64,000 nt of DNA from Pukyongiella litopenaei (GTDB taxonomy: Bacteria > Pseudomonadota > Alphaproteobacteria > Rhodobacterales > Rhodobacteraceae): contig NZ_CP027665.1 in assembly GCF_003008555.2 (NCBI RefSeq), forward strand, positions 3,596,001-3,660,000, given 5' to 3'. The notes under the pieces were generated by a model. The model searched no databases. It saw only the letters and a program-made list of their open reading frames with translations, and was not told the DNA's origin. Below, piece by piece: positions 44,295 through 54,538 of the stretch. Every line of letters starts with the position of its first letter. Positions within the stretch are counted from its first letter, which is position 1. The position numbers and the translations under genes were made by a program.

Positions 44295-45155
44295 TCAGGC
44301 CAGCGCCAGAACGATCACCCCGGTCAGGCAAACCGCCGCCCAGACCAGCCGCCGGGGCAGGTCGCCTTCGCCCAGCAGCAGGCTGCCGGCCAGAACGCTG
44401 AGCAGAACCGAGGTTTCGCGCACCGGCGCCACATAGGTCACCGGCGTGAAGGTCATCGCGTAGAGCACAAGGACATAGGCCATCGGGTTCAGGATCGCGA
44501 TGGCCACGACCGCCCCGCGATGCCCGGTCCAGAGGGCGCGGACGGTTGCCCGGCGCCGCCAGGCGACCGGCGCCAGCAGCGTTGCCCGGCCCAGATGCGA
44601 CGCATAATCCAGCAGCAGCGGCGACACGGCGAGGGTGGCGACGGTCCAGGCATCCCAGGCGGTGTAGCTGCCGATGAACAGCCCCGCCGCCAGCCCGAAC
44701 CCCAGCGATGCCCCGGCATGGGCCCGACGCGAGCGGCGAAACCCGCCGGTCAGCATCAGGACGCCGATAACGATGATCGCGCCACCCAGCGCGATCTGTG
44801 GTGTCACCGCCTGGCCCAGGAAAATGGCGGCAAAACTCACCGACAGCACCGGGCCGCTGGCGCGCGCGGTCGGATAGACCAGCGACAGGTCTCCTTTGCG
44901 ATAGCCGGTCTGGAGCAGCAGGAAATAGCCCAGATGCAGCAGCACGCTGACCGCGATGGCAAACAGGTCCAGCCCGCCCATCCGGTCCAGCCCGCCCAGG
45001 CCGAACCACGCCACCACCGGGGTCCAGATCGCCAGCGCGAGAACCGAAAACAGCCAGACCAGTTCCGGCCCGGCGTTCAGCCGTTTCACCAGCAGGTTCC
45101 ACCCGGCATGACAGACCGCCGCGGTCAGAACCAGCGCAAGCCCGGCGGCTGTCAT
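44295..45155 (-). CDS. EamA/DMT-family transporter
   Basis: A 286-residue protein with ten predicted membrane helices in two EamA repeats (residues 1-140 and 150-286). Features include HAGWNLLVKRLN, GDLSLVYPTARASGPVLSV and the second-repeat PVRETSVLLSVLAG. It resembles the 17849 protein in organisation but has no phosphonate neighbours. Substrate is unknown. The ATG at 45155 is the natural start. Confidence 0.88.
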   Translation of the reverse strand: MTAAGLALVLTAAVCHAGWNLLVKRLNAGPELVWLFSVLALAIWTPVVAWFGLGGLDRMGGLDLFAIAVSVLLHLGYFLLLQTGYRKGDLSLVYPTARASGPVLSVSFAAIFLGQAVTPQIALGGAIIVIGVLMLTGGFRRSRRAHAGASLGFGLAAGLFIGSYTAWDAWTVATLAVSPLLLDYASHLGRATLLAPVAWRRRATVRALWTGHRGAVVAIAILNPMAYVLVLYAMTFTPVTYVAPVRETSVLLSVLAGSLLLGEGDLPRRLVWAAVCLTGVIVLALA

Positions 45156-45243
45156 GGGGATGTTCCGGCGCGGCCGGCACAGAAAACAGGCGCCGGGAAC
45201 GGGTCACCGGCGCCTCTGGATGGGTAGGACTGGCGTGTCTGGC

Positions 45244-45753
45244 TCAGGACGCCTTGGTGCCTGCGGCCGGGGCCATGGCCGGGCTGATCCCGGCGGGCTT
45301 GGGCTGCTGGGCGTTGTTGCTCAGCGGGTCGTCCTGACGCTGCACCGAGCCTTCGAAATGCGCGCCCGATTCGATGGCGATCGTCTTGTGGATGATGTCG
45401 CCCTCGACCCGCGCGGTCGCGGTCAGGCGCACTTTCAGGCCCCGCACGCGGCCCACCACATGGCCGTTCACAACCACGTCGTCGGCGGTCACTTCGCCCC
45501 GGACGGTGGCGGTCTCGCCGACGGTCAGCAGATGGGCGCGGATGTCGCCGTCGACATTGCCCTCGACCTGGATATCGCCGGTCGTCTTGATGTTGCCGGT
45601 GATGTGAAGGTCCGACGACAGGACCGATGCGGGCGGTTTGGGTTTGCTCATGCCGGGCTTTGCATCGGGGGTCACCGGCGCCGGTTTCGACGCTGCCTGG
45701 GCGTCATCGGTCGGTTTCGATCCGGGCTCGTTTATTTTGCTTTTCGAAAACAT
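45244..45753 (-). CDS. bactofilin (polymer-forming cytoskeletal protein)
   Basis: A 169-residue bactofilin. A Pro/Ala/Lys-rich N-terminal tail (1-40) and a similar C-terminal tail (140-169) flank a right-handed beta-helix core with short repeats (ITGNIKTTGDIQVEGNVDGDI, GEVTADDVVVNG, ARVEGDII). Bactofilins polymerise without nucleotides and position cell-wall enzymes. Its start lies 50 bases inside the M23 peptidase gene, a conserved partnership. Confidence 0.93.
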   Translation of the reverse strand: MFSKSKINEPGSKPTDDAQAASKPAPVTPDAKPGMSKPKPPASVLSSDLHITGNIKTTGDIQVEGNVDGDIRAHLLTVGETATVRGEVTADDVVVNGHVVGRVRGLKVRLTATARVEGDIIHKTIAIESGAHFEGSVQRQDDPLSNNAQQPKPAGISPAMAPAAGTKAS

Positions 45754-47071
45754 CTCTTGCAGCCTTGATATAGGTCATCGGGTTCACAGGTGCCCCGTTC
45801 ACGCGGACTTCATAGTGGAGATGCGTGCCGGTGGACCGTCCGGTGTTACCCATATCACCGATGTGATCGCCGCGCGATACCCTTTGGCCCTTTTTGACGC
45901 GGATGTTGGACAGGTGGGCATAGTAGGTTTCGGTGCCGAATTCATGCTGGATGCGGATCAGCCGGCCATAGCCCGATTGCCAGCCCGCATGGGTCACGAC
46001 ACCCTCGGCGGTGGCAAAGACATCGGTGCCGTGGGTGCCGGCGAAATCCGATCCCTTGTGCAGCCGCCGGCCGCCGGTCTTGGGGTCGCGGCGATAGCCG
46101 AAACCGCTGGTGTAGCGCACCGATGCGTGCACCGGCATTGCGAACGGCACCTTGTCCGCGGCCATGCGATAGAGGTTCAGTTCGTCCATCTGGTCGAGGA
46201 TCCGGTTCACGCGAAGCTCGTCGGCGCTGGGTTCCTCGCTGCGCGTCGAGAAGGTGATCGGGGTCAGGGGGCCGCCCTGTCCGTCATAGGCCTTGCGGAT
46301 CTGTTCGAGGATGCGGTCAGGGGCCATGCCTGCATCGCGGAACAGCTTGTCCAGCGGTTCGACCGAGATCGCCATCGCCTCTTCGAGCTGGCGGAAGATC
46401 TGGTCGTTCCGCTCCTGCATCAGCTTGATCTCGAGCTCGAGCTCGTCGCGCGCATCCAGCGCGTTGCGGGCATCGACGAGAACCTGGTCGCGTTCCTGCG
46501 CCGTGTCGGCCAGCGCATCGGCCATCAGCGCAACCGACTCGGGATCCGCGCCCGTCGCGACCGAACCGTTCGCGCCGTTGGCGTCATCGGTCTGCAACTG
46601 CGTCAGCTCGTTCTTGATGGTTTCCCGGTCCTGCATCGTCTTGCGCAGGGTGGACTGGATCACCTCGATTCCGGTTTCCAGTTCTTCGCGCCGGGTTTCC
46701 GAATCCAGCAGGACCGACTGCATCACCGAGATCTGCGCCAGCGCGGCGTTGAACCGTTCCTGCGCCGCCGCCGCTTCGGCCGCGCGCGAATCCCGTTCGC
46801 CTGCCAGCGCGTTCAGCCGTTGCTGAAACGTCTGCTGATCGCGCCGGGCCTGTTCGCGGAAATTGCCCGACCCGATGCTGTCCATCAACAGGACTGCCGT
46901 GGCCACGATGGCCCAGCTGACGACCGCCGTAACGCCGACGGCGGCAATGGCCTGGGTGGAGGATCGGAGACGAATGAACCGCGTATCGGAATCTGATTTC
47001 AGGAACAGGCGGCGTTCGGGAAAGACACGTTCCAATGCCTGGTGTGCCCGGATTACGATAGGTGTGCGCAT
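45704..47071 (-). CDS. M23 peptidoglycan endopeptidase with coiled coil
   Basis: A 455-residue bitopic envelope protein. One membrane helix is at about residues 42-65, followed by a long coiled coil (75-235) and a C-terminal LytM/M23 domain (about 310-435). Zinc ligands are visible in HKGSDFAG and HLHYEVR, so the enzyme appears active. ATG 47071 is chosen because the upstream open frame contains no domain. M23 enzymes coupled to bactofilins shape the cell by cutting crosslinks locally; the bactofilin overlaps its 3' end. Confidence 0.92.
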   Translation of the reverse strand: MRTPIVIRAHQALERVFPERRLFLKSDSDTRFIRLRSSTQAIAAVGVTAVVSWAIVATAVLLMDSIGSGNFREQARRDQQTFQQRLNALAGERDSRAAEAAAAQERFNAALAQISVMQSVLLDSETRREELETGIEVIQSTLRKTMQDRETIKNELTQLQTDDANGANGSVATGADPESVALMADALADTAQERDQVLVDARNALDARDELELEIKLMQERNDQIFRQLEEAMAISVEPLDKLFRDAGMAPDRILEQIRKAYDGQGGPLTPITFSTRSEEPSADELRVNRILDQMDELNLYRMAADKVPFAMPVHASVRYTSGFGYRRDPKTGGRRLHKGSDFAGTHGTDVFATAEGVVTHAGWQSGYGRLIRIQHEFGTETYYAHLSNIRVKKGQRVSRGDHIGDMGNTGRSTGTHLHYEVRVNGAPVNPMTYIKAARDVFEKQNKRARIETDR

Positions 47072-47302
47072 ACGCCCTCGGACTTCGGTTTTTTCTATTG
47101 CGCAGGAAAGACTGCTGAACCGCTCACTCAAGAAACCTGCAGTGACAACTCTGGTTGGCAGGGTGGTTAGCGTGGCTGGGAGAGCGGGGCAAGTTGCCGA
47201 AACCCGGACCTCCCCATTTCCGGCGAAGAGATGCCGTGACGATCGGCAAGAATACGCCGATCCGACCGGATTCCTTAACACTATTCGCGAAAGATCGGCT
47301 TT

Positions 47303-48136
47303 TCAGCCCCGTCCCGGCTGCGACATTTCGTCAGCCAGGGGCCAGTAGAAGTCGGGCGGCAGGCCGGCCTCGGCGCGCTTTTCCTCGTTGAAGGGCGGCT
47401 TCAGCGCGCCGTGGAAATAGCGCCGCACCAGGGCGTGGAACACCTCTTTCGGGTCGTGATCCTCGCGGCCGCACAGGAAGTGGAACCACTTGGACCCATA
47501 GGCCACATGATGCACCTCCTCGGCATAGATCACGTCGAGCGCGGCCACCGCATCGCCCTGTCCGGCCTTGCGGAAAATCTCGATCATGCCGGGGGTGACA
47601 TCCAGTCCACGCGCCTCGAGCACCATCGGAACGACCGCCAGCCGTCCCATCAGGTCGTCACGCGTGTCCTCGGCGGCCCGCCACATGCCCGCATGGGCGG
47701 GCATGGCGCCGTACCGGCTTCCGGCGGCTTCAAGGCAGTCGCACATCAGGTTGAAATGCTTCGATTCCTCGTCGGCGGCCTTTACCCAGTCATCGTAGAA
47801 TCCCATCGGCATCGGGACATGGGCGAAACGGGCGATGATATCCCAGTGCAGGTCCACCGCGTTCAGTTCGATATGCGCGACGGCATGCAACAGCGCCACC
47901 CGCCCCGCGGCCGAACCGGGGCGGCGGCGCGGCACGTCGCGTGGCGACAGCAATTCAGGCCGGTCGGGCCGGGCCGGATGCAATGGCGGATCGGCCCGGC
48001 CGACGGGGATGGGTGTCGCGCCGGGATCCCGCGATGCCGTCCACGCCGCCGCGTATCGGCGCGACAGCGCGGTTTTCGCGCGCCCATCCGCCGTGGTCAG
48101 CACCTCGGTCGCCATCTGCGCCAGTGACAGCGTCAC
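47303..48136 (-). CDS. ferritin-like DUF455 protein
   Basis: A 277-residue helical protein. The diiron-type residues lie in HAVAHIELNAVDLHWD, DEESKHFNL and YAEEVHHVAYG, the pattern of DUF455/MiaE-like ferritin-fold proteins. Function is not established; an oxygenase or hydroxylase role is plausible from the metal motif. A GTG start at 48136 overlaps the bcp stop, indicating a two-gene operon with the peroxiredoxin. Confidence 0.85.
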   Translation of the reverse strand: MTLSLAQMATEVLTTADGRAKTALSRRYAAAWTASRDPGATPIPVGRADPPLHPARPDRPELLSPRDVPRRRPGSAAGRVALLHAVAHIELNAVDLHWDIIARFAHVPMPMGFYDDWVKAADEESKHFNLMCDCLEAAGSRYGAMPAHAGMWRAAEDTRDDLMGRLAVVPMVLEARGLDVTPGMIEIFRKAGQGDAVAALDVIYAEEVHHVAYGSKWFHFLCGREDHDPKEVFHALVRRYFHGALKPPFNEEKRAEAGLPPDFYWPLADEMSQPGRG

Positions 48137-48594
48137 GATTCGCGCACCGCCTCGAGCACGGCCTCGACATGGCCGGGCACTTTCACCTTGCGCCATGCCC
48201 GCGCGATCCGGCCCTCGGCGTCGATCAGGAAGGTGGCGCGTTCGATGCCCATGAAAGTCTTGCCATACATCTTCTTTTCGACCCAGACGCCGTAATCCTC
48301 GCAGGTGGTCGCGTCGGCATCGGAGACCAGCGTCACGGTCAGGTCATGCCGGGCGACAAAGCGGTCATGGCTGGCGAGATTGTCCTTTGAAATGCCGATA
48401 ACGGTCGCACCGGCGGCGTCGAAGTCACCGAGGCGCGCGGAAAATCCGACCGACTCGGTGGTGCAGCCGGGCGTGTTGTCGCGGGGATAGAAATAGAGCA
48501 CCACCTTGCGTCCGCGAAGGTCGGACAGGCGAAGGGTGCCGCCACCGGTGCGCGGCAGGTCGAAATCGGGGGCGAGAGAGCCGGGTTCGAGCAT
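48133..48594 (-). CDS. bcp: thioredoxin-dependent thiol peroxidase (Bcp/PrxQ)
   Basis: A 153-residue peroxiredoxin. The peroxidatic Cys lies in NTPGCTTESVGF, with LYFYPRDNTPG before it and a second Cys at DATTCEDYGVW. The canonical PrxQ resolving Cys five residues after the first is replaced by Val/Gly, so it is a 1-Cys or atypical form. It reduces hydrogen peroxide and organic hydroperoxides. ATG 48594 has AGGAGG upstream. It shares an operon with the ferritin-like gene. Confidence 0.92.
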   Translation of the reverse strand: MLEPGSLAPDFDLPRTGGGTLRLSDLRGRKVVLYFYPRDNTPGCTTESVGFSARLGDFDAAGATVIGISKDNLASHDRFVARHDLTVTLVSDADATTCEDYGVWVEKKMYGKTFMGIERATFLIDAEGRIARAWRKVKVPGHVEAVLEAVRES

Positions 48595-48650
48595 GAAACC
48601 TCCTTCCGGTTGGCAGGTCAGGGGTTTCATACTAGACCGCCACGGGCAAG

Positions 48651-51600
48651 ATGAAAGACATGCACCCGCTGGACCCCGAAGACCGGAACGAACTCCCCGT
48701 GCGCCGCCGCCGCGCGTTGCGCCGCGGTCTGGTTGCGGGTCTGGCCGTGCTGGCGCTGTTTGCCGCGCTCGCCGTCGCCGCGCTGTCGCTGCCGGGGCGG
48801 GCGATCACGGCGCCTGACTGGCTGATGACGCGGCTCGAGGCGCGGGCCGAACGCAATCTCGGCGGGCTCGGGTTGGATTTCGGCGAGGCGACCTTGGTGG
48901 TCCGGCACGGGTGGCGACCGGCGGTGCGATTGCGCGACGTGGAACTGTCCGCCGCGGACGGCACCCGGGTGGCGTTGCTGGAACGGGCCCGGATCAGCCT
49001 TTCGTTGCGGCCCCTGCTGCGCGGGCGCATCCTGGCCAAGCAGATCGATCTCGGCGGTCTCAACGTGGTCCTGCGGCGCGATGCCGGCGGCAACCTGTCG
49101 CTTGCGTTTGGTGAAAACGCCGCACCGGTGGACCAGGCCCGCAACCTGCCGGCCCTGATCGAGGACTGGGACGGGGTGCTGGATGGGCAGCCCTTTGCCG
49201 CGCTGACGCAGGTTTCGGTGCAGGGGGTCCGGTTGCGGCTGGAAGATGCGCGCGTCAATCGGCACTGGACCCTCGATGACGGGCGGCTGCAGCTTGACAA
49301 GGACGGCGCCCGGTTGCGGCTGGCCGCCAGCTTTGCCGTTCTGTCGGGTGGCCGTGTCAGCACGGTCGAGGCCAATTACGCCAGCCGCATCGGCGATCTC
49401 GCCGCCGAGTTCGGCGTGTCGTTCAGCGATGTGGACGCGCCGGACATCGCCGCCCAGAGCCCGGTCCTGGGATGGCTCGACGTGCTGCGCGCGCCGATAT
49501 CCGGCGCGTTGCGCGGAAGCGTCGATGGCAGCGGTTCGGCCGGCCCAGTTTCGGCCACGTTGCAGATCGGCGCCGGGGCGCTGCAACCCACGGACGCCAC
49601 CCGCCCGGTGCCGTTCTCCGGGGCGCGCGGCTATTTCACCTTCGATCCGCGGATCGGGACGCTGGTCTTTGATGAATTGTCGGTCGAAAGCGACTGGATC
49701 ACCGGACGCGCCGACGGCACCGCGATGCTGTCGGGCATCGAGGCCGGGGCGCTGAGCGGGCTGGACGGGCAGTTCACGTTCCGGGGGCTGCGGCTGAACC
49801 CGGATGACCGCTATGACGAGCCGCTGGATCTGGACGGCATGACCGCCGATTTCCGGCTGGACCTGAACCCGTTCCGGCTCACGCTGGGCGAGGCGCTGGT
49901 GACGACGCCGCACGAACGGTTGCGGGCCTGGGGGGTGCTGGATGCGAACCCGGAGGGCTGGCAGCTGGCCCTCGACGCGGAGATGGGCCACCTGGCGACG
50001 GATCGGCTGCTGGTGCTCTGGCCGCAGCGCGTGGCGCCGAAACCACGCCGATGGGTCGAGACGAACCTGCATGCGGGCGATCTGAGCGATATCGATTTCG
50101 CGCTTCGTCTGGCGCAGGGAAACCGGCCCGTGATCCACGCCGATTTCGGGTTCAGCGATGTCACCGCGCGGGTCCTGAAAACCCAGCCGCCCGTCACCAA
50201 CGGCACCGGCACGGCGAGCCTGACCGGAAACCGGTTCGTCGTCTCGGCGACGGGAGGACAGATCACGGCCGACCAGGGCGGCGCGCTGGATATCGCGGGC
50301 ACCTCGTTCATCGTTCCCGATGTGGCGGTCAAACCCGCGACCCCCGGGCTGGTGCGGCTGAAGGCCGACGGGCCGATCACCGCCGTCCTGTCGCTGCTGA
50401 ACCGGCCGCCATTGTCGGTCATCGACAAGACGCCGCTGCCGGTCGACATGGCCGATGGCCGCCTGCGCGCCGAGGGAACCATCGCCTTCCCGATGAAAAA
50501 GAAGGTGCCATTCGAGGACCTGGAGTTTCACTTCTCCGGCGATCTGACCGGGCTGCGATCGGATGTGCTGGTGCCGGGGCATGAGGTGAGCGCGCGCGCC
50601 CTTCGGATCGAAGGCAATCAGGACGCGGTGCGGATCGAGGGCGACGGGCTGATCGGTGAGCTGCCGGTCCGGGTGGCCTGGCGGCAACCGCTGGGCAAGA
50701 GCGCCGCGGGGCAGGGCAGCACCCTCACCGGCACGGTCGAGCTGTCCGCGCGCACCGTCGATACGTTCAGGCTCGGTCTGCCGCCGGGGTCGGTGGCCGG
50801 CAAGGGGCAAGCGACATTCGCGCTGGATCTGAAACCCGATACGCCGCCCGAGCTCGCGCTCAGTTCGGACCTGCGCGGGGTGCGGCTGTCGCTGGGCTCG
50901 CTGGGCTGGTCGAAAGCCGCCGACACGGCCGGCCGTCTGGACCTGTCCGCCAGGCTGGGCGACCGGGCCCGCGTCGACCGGCTGGAACTGGAGGCCGCCG
51001 GGCTATCGGTGGCGGGGCGGGTGACCACGCGGACCGGTGGCGGGCTGGACCGCGCCGAGTTCGACCGGGTCAGGCTGGGCGGATGGCTGGATGTGCGGGC
51101 GGAACTGGTGGGGCAGGGCAACGGGCCGCCGGTCATCCGGGTGCATGGCGGGCAGCTGGACCTGCGCCGCGCCAGTTTCGGCCGTGGCTCGGGGACCGGA
51201 GCATCGGGGCCGCTCGATGCGGCGCTGGACCGGTTGCAGGTCACCGATACCATCGCGCTGACCGGGTTCACCGGGAACTTCGTCACCACAGGCGGCCTGT
51301 CGGGGCCGTTCCGGGGGCGCATCAATGGCGGGGCGGCGGTGACCGGCCGGATCGCGCCGCAGGCCGGGCGCAGCGCGATCCACCTGAAATCGGACGATGC
51401 CGGCGGCGTGTTCCGCGATGCGGGCATCCTGCGCAACGGGCGCGGCGGCGAACTCGACCTGACCCTGACCCCGGCCAGCACGCCCGGCGAATTCAATGGC
51501 CGCCTGGCGGTGCGCGACACGCGGGTGCAGGATGCGCCTGCGATGGCCGCGCTGCTTAATTCGATAAGCCTGGTCGGGCTGCTCAACGAATTGTCGGGCC

Positions 51601-52007
51601 AGGGGATCCTGTTCGGCAATGTCGATGCGCGGTTCCGGCTGGGCCCGAGGCAGCTGACGCTGTTCGAAAGCAGCGCCACCGGCGCGTCGATCGGCCTGTC
51701 GATGGATGGGATCTATGATGTGGTCAACGGACGGCTGAACATGCAGGGTGTGGTCTCTCCGATCTACATGCTGAACGCGGTTGGCGCGCCGCTCAGCCGC
51801 AGGGGCGAAGGGCTGATCGGTTTCAACTACACGCTGACCGGGGCCGCGGCGTCGCCGAATGTCAGTGTCAATCCGCTCTCTGCGCTGGCGCCCGGTATCC
51901 TGCGCGATCTGTTCCGGGGCGCGCCGCCGCCCTCGGACGGCAGCCCCGCGCCGCAACCGCGCCGCCGCCCGCGAACGCCGTCGGACGACCCGGCCGGCGG
52001 TCGCTGA
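48651..52007 (+). CDS. AsmA-like/DUF3971 envelope protein (YhdP-type)
   Basis: A 1118-residue protein. A basic N-terminus and one membrane helix (about residues 22-45) are followed by a very long, repetitive beta-rich periplasmic part. The C-terminal 250 residues match the AsmA-like region (VTGRIAPQAGRSAIHLKSDD, then NSISLVGLLNELSGQGILF). Large AsmA-like proteins are thought to bridge the envelope and move phospholipids to the outer membrane. The last 35 residues are Pro/Arg-rich. It is followed 55 bases later by queA. Confidence 0.85.
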   Translation: MKDMHPLDPEDRNELPVRRRRALRRGLVAGLAVLALFAALAVAALSLPGRAITAPDWLMTRLEARAERNLGGLGLDFGEATLVVRHGWRPAVRLRDVELSAADGTRVALLERARISLSLRPLLRGRILAKQIDLGGLNVVLRRDAGGNLSLAFGENAAPVDQARNLPALIEDWDGVLDGQPFAALTQVSVQGVRLRLEDARVNRHWTLDDGRLQLDKDGARLRLAASFAVLSGGRVSTVEANYASRIGDLAAEFGVSFSDVDAPDIAAQSPVLGWLDVLRAPISGALRGSVDGSGSAGPVSATLQIGAGALQPTDATRPVPFSGARGYFTFDPRIGTLVFDELSVESDWITGRADGTAMLSGIEAGALSGLDGQFTFRGLRLNPDDRYDEPLDLDGMTADFRLDLNPFRLTLGEALVTTPHERLRAWGVLDANPEGWQLALDAEMGHLATDRLLVLWPQRVAPKPRRWVETNLHAGDLSDIDFALRLAQGNRPVIHADFGFSDVTARVLKTQPPVTNGTGTASLTGNRFVVSATGGQITADQGGALDIAGTSFIVPDVAVKPATPGLVRLKADGPITAVLSLLNRPPLSVIDKTPLPVDMADGRLRAEGTIAFPMKKKVPFEDLEFHFSGDLTGLRSDVLVPGHEVSARALRIEGNQDAVRIEGDGLIGELPVRVAWRQPLGKSAAGQGSTLTGTVELSARTVDTFRLGLPPGSVAGKGQATFALDLKPDTPPELALSSDLRGVRLSLGSLGWSKAADTAGRLDLSARLGDRARVDRLELEAAGLSVAGRVTTRTGGGLDRAEFDRVRLGGWLDVRAELVGQGNGPPVIRVHGGQLDLRRASFGRGSGTGASGPLDAALDRLQVTDTIALTGFTGNFVTTGGLSGPFRGRINGGAAVTGRIAPQAGRSAIHLKSDDAGGVFRDAGILRNGRGGELDLTLTPASTPGEFNGRLAVRDTRVQDAPAMAALLNSISLVGLLNELSGQGILFGNVDARFRLGPRQLTLFESSATGASIGLSMDGIYDVVNGRLNMQGVVSPIYMLNAVGAPLSRRGEGLIGFNYTLTGAAASPNVSVNPLSALAPGILRDLFRGAPPPSDGSPAPQPRRRPRTPSDDPAGGR

Positions 52008-52062
52008 CGCCGGCGCCAAGTCAGCGCTGGCCAAGCCGCCCGACTGATCCTATAGCGCCCCC

Positions 52063-53127
52063 ATGAAACTGAGCGATTTCGATTACCAGTTGCCGGACCG
52101 GCTGATCGCGACGCGGCCTGCGTCGCCGCGCACATCGGCGCGGCTGCTGGTGGCCGAGGGCGACGCGATCGCGGATTCGGCGGTGCGCGACCTGGGCCAA
52201 TGGCTGCGCCCCGGCGACCGGCTGGTGCTGAACGACACCCGCGTGATCCCGGCGCGCCTCGACGGGCGCCGCTGGCGCAGCGGGCCGCAGGGGCGCACAT
52301 CCGCTCATATCAGCGTCACCCTGCTCGAGCCCTGTGCCGATGGCTGCTGGACCGCGCTGCTCAAGCCGCTGAAGAAACTGAAACCGGGCGAGACCATCGA
52401 GTTTGCCGCCGGGCTGGCTGCGCAGTTCGAACGGGTCGAGGACGGGCAGGCGCATCTGCGGTTCAACCTCGCCGGCGACAGTTTCGACGAGGCGCTGTTA
52501 CAGGCGGGCGACATGCCGTTGCCCCCCTATATCGCCGCCCGGCGCGCCGCCGATGACCGGGACCGCACGGATTACCAGACCGTCTGGGCGCGCAACCCCG
52601 GCGCGGTCGCGGCCCCCACCGCATCGCTGCATTTCGATGATGCGCTGCTCGATGGCCTGCGGGCGCGGGGGATCGATTTCACCCATGTCACCCTGCATGT
52701 CGGCGCGGGCACCTTCCTGCCGGTCAAGGTCGAGGACGTGACCACGCACCGGATGCATGCCGAATGGGGCGAGGTGAGCGAAGCCGCCGCCGCCGAGATA
52801 GCCGCGACCCGCGCCGCGGGCGGGCGCGTGATCCCGGTTGGCACCACCGCCCTGCGGCTGATCGAGACCGCGGCGCGGGGCGGCGCCATCGCGCCATGGC
52901 GGGCCGAGACCGACATCTTCATCTATCCCGGCTTCGAGTTTCGGGTGACCGACGCTCTGATGACCAATTTTCACCTGCCTAAATCGACCCTGCTGATGCT
53001 GGTATCCGCGCTGATGGGTCAGGATCGCATCCGCGCGATCTATGATCACGCGCTGCGGCGCGAATACCGGTTCTTTTCCTATGGCGATGCCTCGCTGCTG
53101 GTGCCCGATCCGGCGCCGGGCCGCTAG
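52063..53127 (+). CDS. queA: tRNA S-adenosylmethionine ribosyltransferase-isomerase QueA
   Basis: A 354-residue enzyme, full length. Signature segments are [18 protein letters not shown] at the start, [42 protein letters not shown], and [17 protein letters not shown]. It transfers the ribosyl part of SAM to preQ1 in the tRNA wobble position to make epoxyqueuosine. The start at ATG 52063 agrees with the family. Other queuosine genes are not in the window. Confidence 0.97.
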   Translation: MKLSDFDYQLPDRLIATRPASPRTSARLLVAEGDAIADSAVRDLGQWLRPGDRLVLNDTRVIPARLDGRRWRSGPQGRTSAHISVTLLEPCADGCWTALLKPLKKLKPGETIEFAAGLAAQFERVEDGQAHLRFNLAGDSFDEALLQAGDMPLPPYIAARRAADDRDRTDYQTVWARNPGAVAAPTASLHFDDALLDGLRARGIDFTHVTLHVGAGTFLPVKVEDVTTHRMHAEWGEVSEAAAAEIAATRAAGGRVIPVGTTALRLIETAARGGAIAPWRAETDIFIYPGFEFRVTDALMTNFHLPKSTLLMLVSALMGQDRIRAIYDHALRREYRFFSYGDASLLVPDPAPGR

Positions 53128-53233
53128 AAGATACGAAAGCGACGGCTTTTTGTCGTAGACTGACCCGGCAGGATGCGGGCGTGATCTGCTAGCAGGCGGG
53201 CAGGGAGCGGATGGGCGGCAAGAGGAATGGCGG

Positions 53234-54505
53234 ATGTTCCAGGTTCTGGGAAGCGCATGGGCGCTGCTCTTGGGGATGATGCTGCTGATGGTCGGCAACG
53301 GGCTTCAGGGCACGTTGCTGGGCGTGCGCGGCGAGATCGAGGGCTTTTCGACCTTCGAGATGTCCATCGTCATGTCCTGCTATTTCGTCGGCTTTCTGGG
53401 CGGGTCGCGGCTGGCGCCTGATATGATCCGCCGGGTCGGCCATGTGCGTGTCTTCGCGGCCCTTGCGTCGTTCATCTCGGCGGTGATGATCCTCTATCCG
53501 GCCTTTACCAACCCGATCGCGTGGTCGCTGGGGCGGGTCGTCATCGGGTTCTGTTTCTCGGGCGTTTATGTGACCGCCGAAAGCTGGCTGAACGATGCCG
53601 CCGACAACGAGAATCGCGGCCAGGCGCTGTCGCTCTACATGATCGTCCAGATGGCCGGCGTGGTCACCGCGCAGGCGCTGCTGCTGGTGGGGGATCCGTC
53701 CGGATACGAAACCTTCGTGCTCGCCTCGGTGCTGATCTCGATTTCCTTCGCGCCGATCCTGCTGTCGATTTCGCCGGTGCCGGCCTTCGAGACCACGCAG
53801 CCGATGAGCCTGCAGCGGCTGCTGCAGATTTCGCCGTTGGGTTGTGTCGGCATGTTCCTGATGGGCGGCGTGTTTTCGGCGCTGTTCGGGATGAGCGCGG
53901 TCTATGGCGCGAAGGTCGGGCTCAGCCTGGTCCAGATTTCGATGTTCGTCGCGGCGTTTTATGTGGGGGCGACGATCTTTCAGTATCCGCTGGGCTGGCT
54001 GTCGGACCGCATGGATCGCCGGCTGCTGATCCTCGGGGTCGCGGCCGGGGCGGGGGCGGCATCGGTGACCGCGATGACGCTTGGGGACAATTTCGGGGTT
54101 CTCCTGACCGCCGCCATCGTGATCGGCGGCCTTTCGAACCCGCTCTATTCGCTGCTGATCGCGCATACCAACGATTATCTCGATCACCAGGACATGCCGG
54201 CGGCCTCGGCCGGGCTGGTGTTCATCAACGGGCTGGGGGCGATCTTTGGTCCGCTGATCAATGGCTGGCTGATGGATGACGGCGTGGTGGGGCCGCAGGG
54301 GTTCTTCCTGTTCATGGCCTGCCTGTTGCTGGCGCTGGCCGGTTATGCCGCGTATCGCACCACGCGCCGCCCGGCCGTGCCGCTCGAGGAAACCGGGATC
54401 ATGACACCGATGGTGCCGACGGGGTCACCCGTTGCGGTTGAGCTGGCCCAGGAATACGCGATCGAAACCGATCTCGATGAACAGGGCGCCGAATTCGAGC
54501 GTTAG
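53234..54505 (+). CDS. MFS transporter (YcaD-like)
   Basis: A 423-residue major facilitator with 12 predicted helices and a cytoplasmic acidic C-terminal tail of about 45 residues. It has the MFS loop after helix 2 (CYFVGFLGGSRLAPDMIRRVGHVR). The second-half loop is GWLSDRMDRRLLI. Overall pattern resembles YcaD-type carriers of unknown substrate. It stands alone between queA and a strong hairpin. Confidence 0.88.
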   Translation: MFQVLGSAWALLLGMMLLMVGNGLQGTLLGVRGEIEGFSTFEMSIVMSCYFVGFLGGSRLAPDMIRRVGHVRVFAALASFISAVMILYPAFTNPIAWSLGRVVIGFCFSGVYVTAESWLNDAADNENRGQALSLYMIVQMAGVVTAQALLLVGDPSGYETFVLASVLISISFAPILLSISPVPAFETTQPMSLQRLLQISPLGCVGMFLMGGVFSALFGMSAVYGAKVGLSLVQISMFVAAFYVGATIFQYPLGWLSDRMDRRLLILGVAAGAGAASVTAMTLGDNFGVLLTAAIVIGGLSNPLYSLLIAHTNDYLDHQDMPAASAGLVFINGLGAIFGPLINGWLMDDGVVGPQGFFLFMACLLLALAGYAAYRTTRRPAVPLEETGIMTPMVPTGSPVAVELAQEYAIETDLDEQGAEFER

Positions 54506-54538
54506 CGCCCAAAGTCGGAAGGCTGACGCAGGGGCAGG

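Noticed and set aside
47241-47262. Inverted repeat GATCGGC...GCCGATC upstream of the M23 gene
   Set aside because: Seven-base GC-rich arms with an 8-base spacer occur easily by chance at this composition and no regulator is adjacent.
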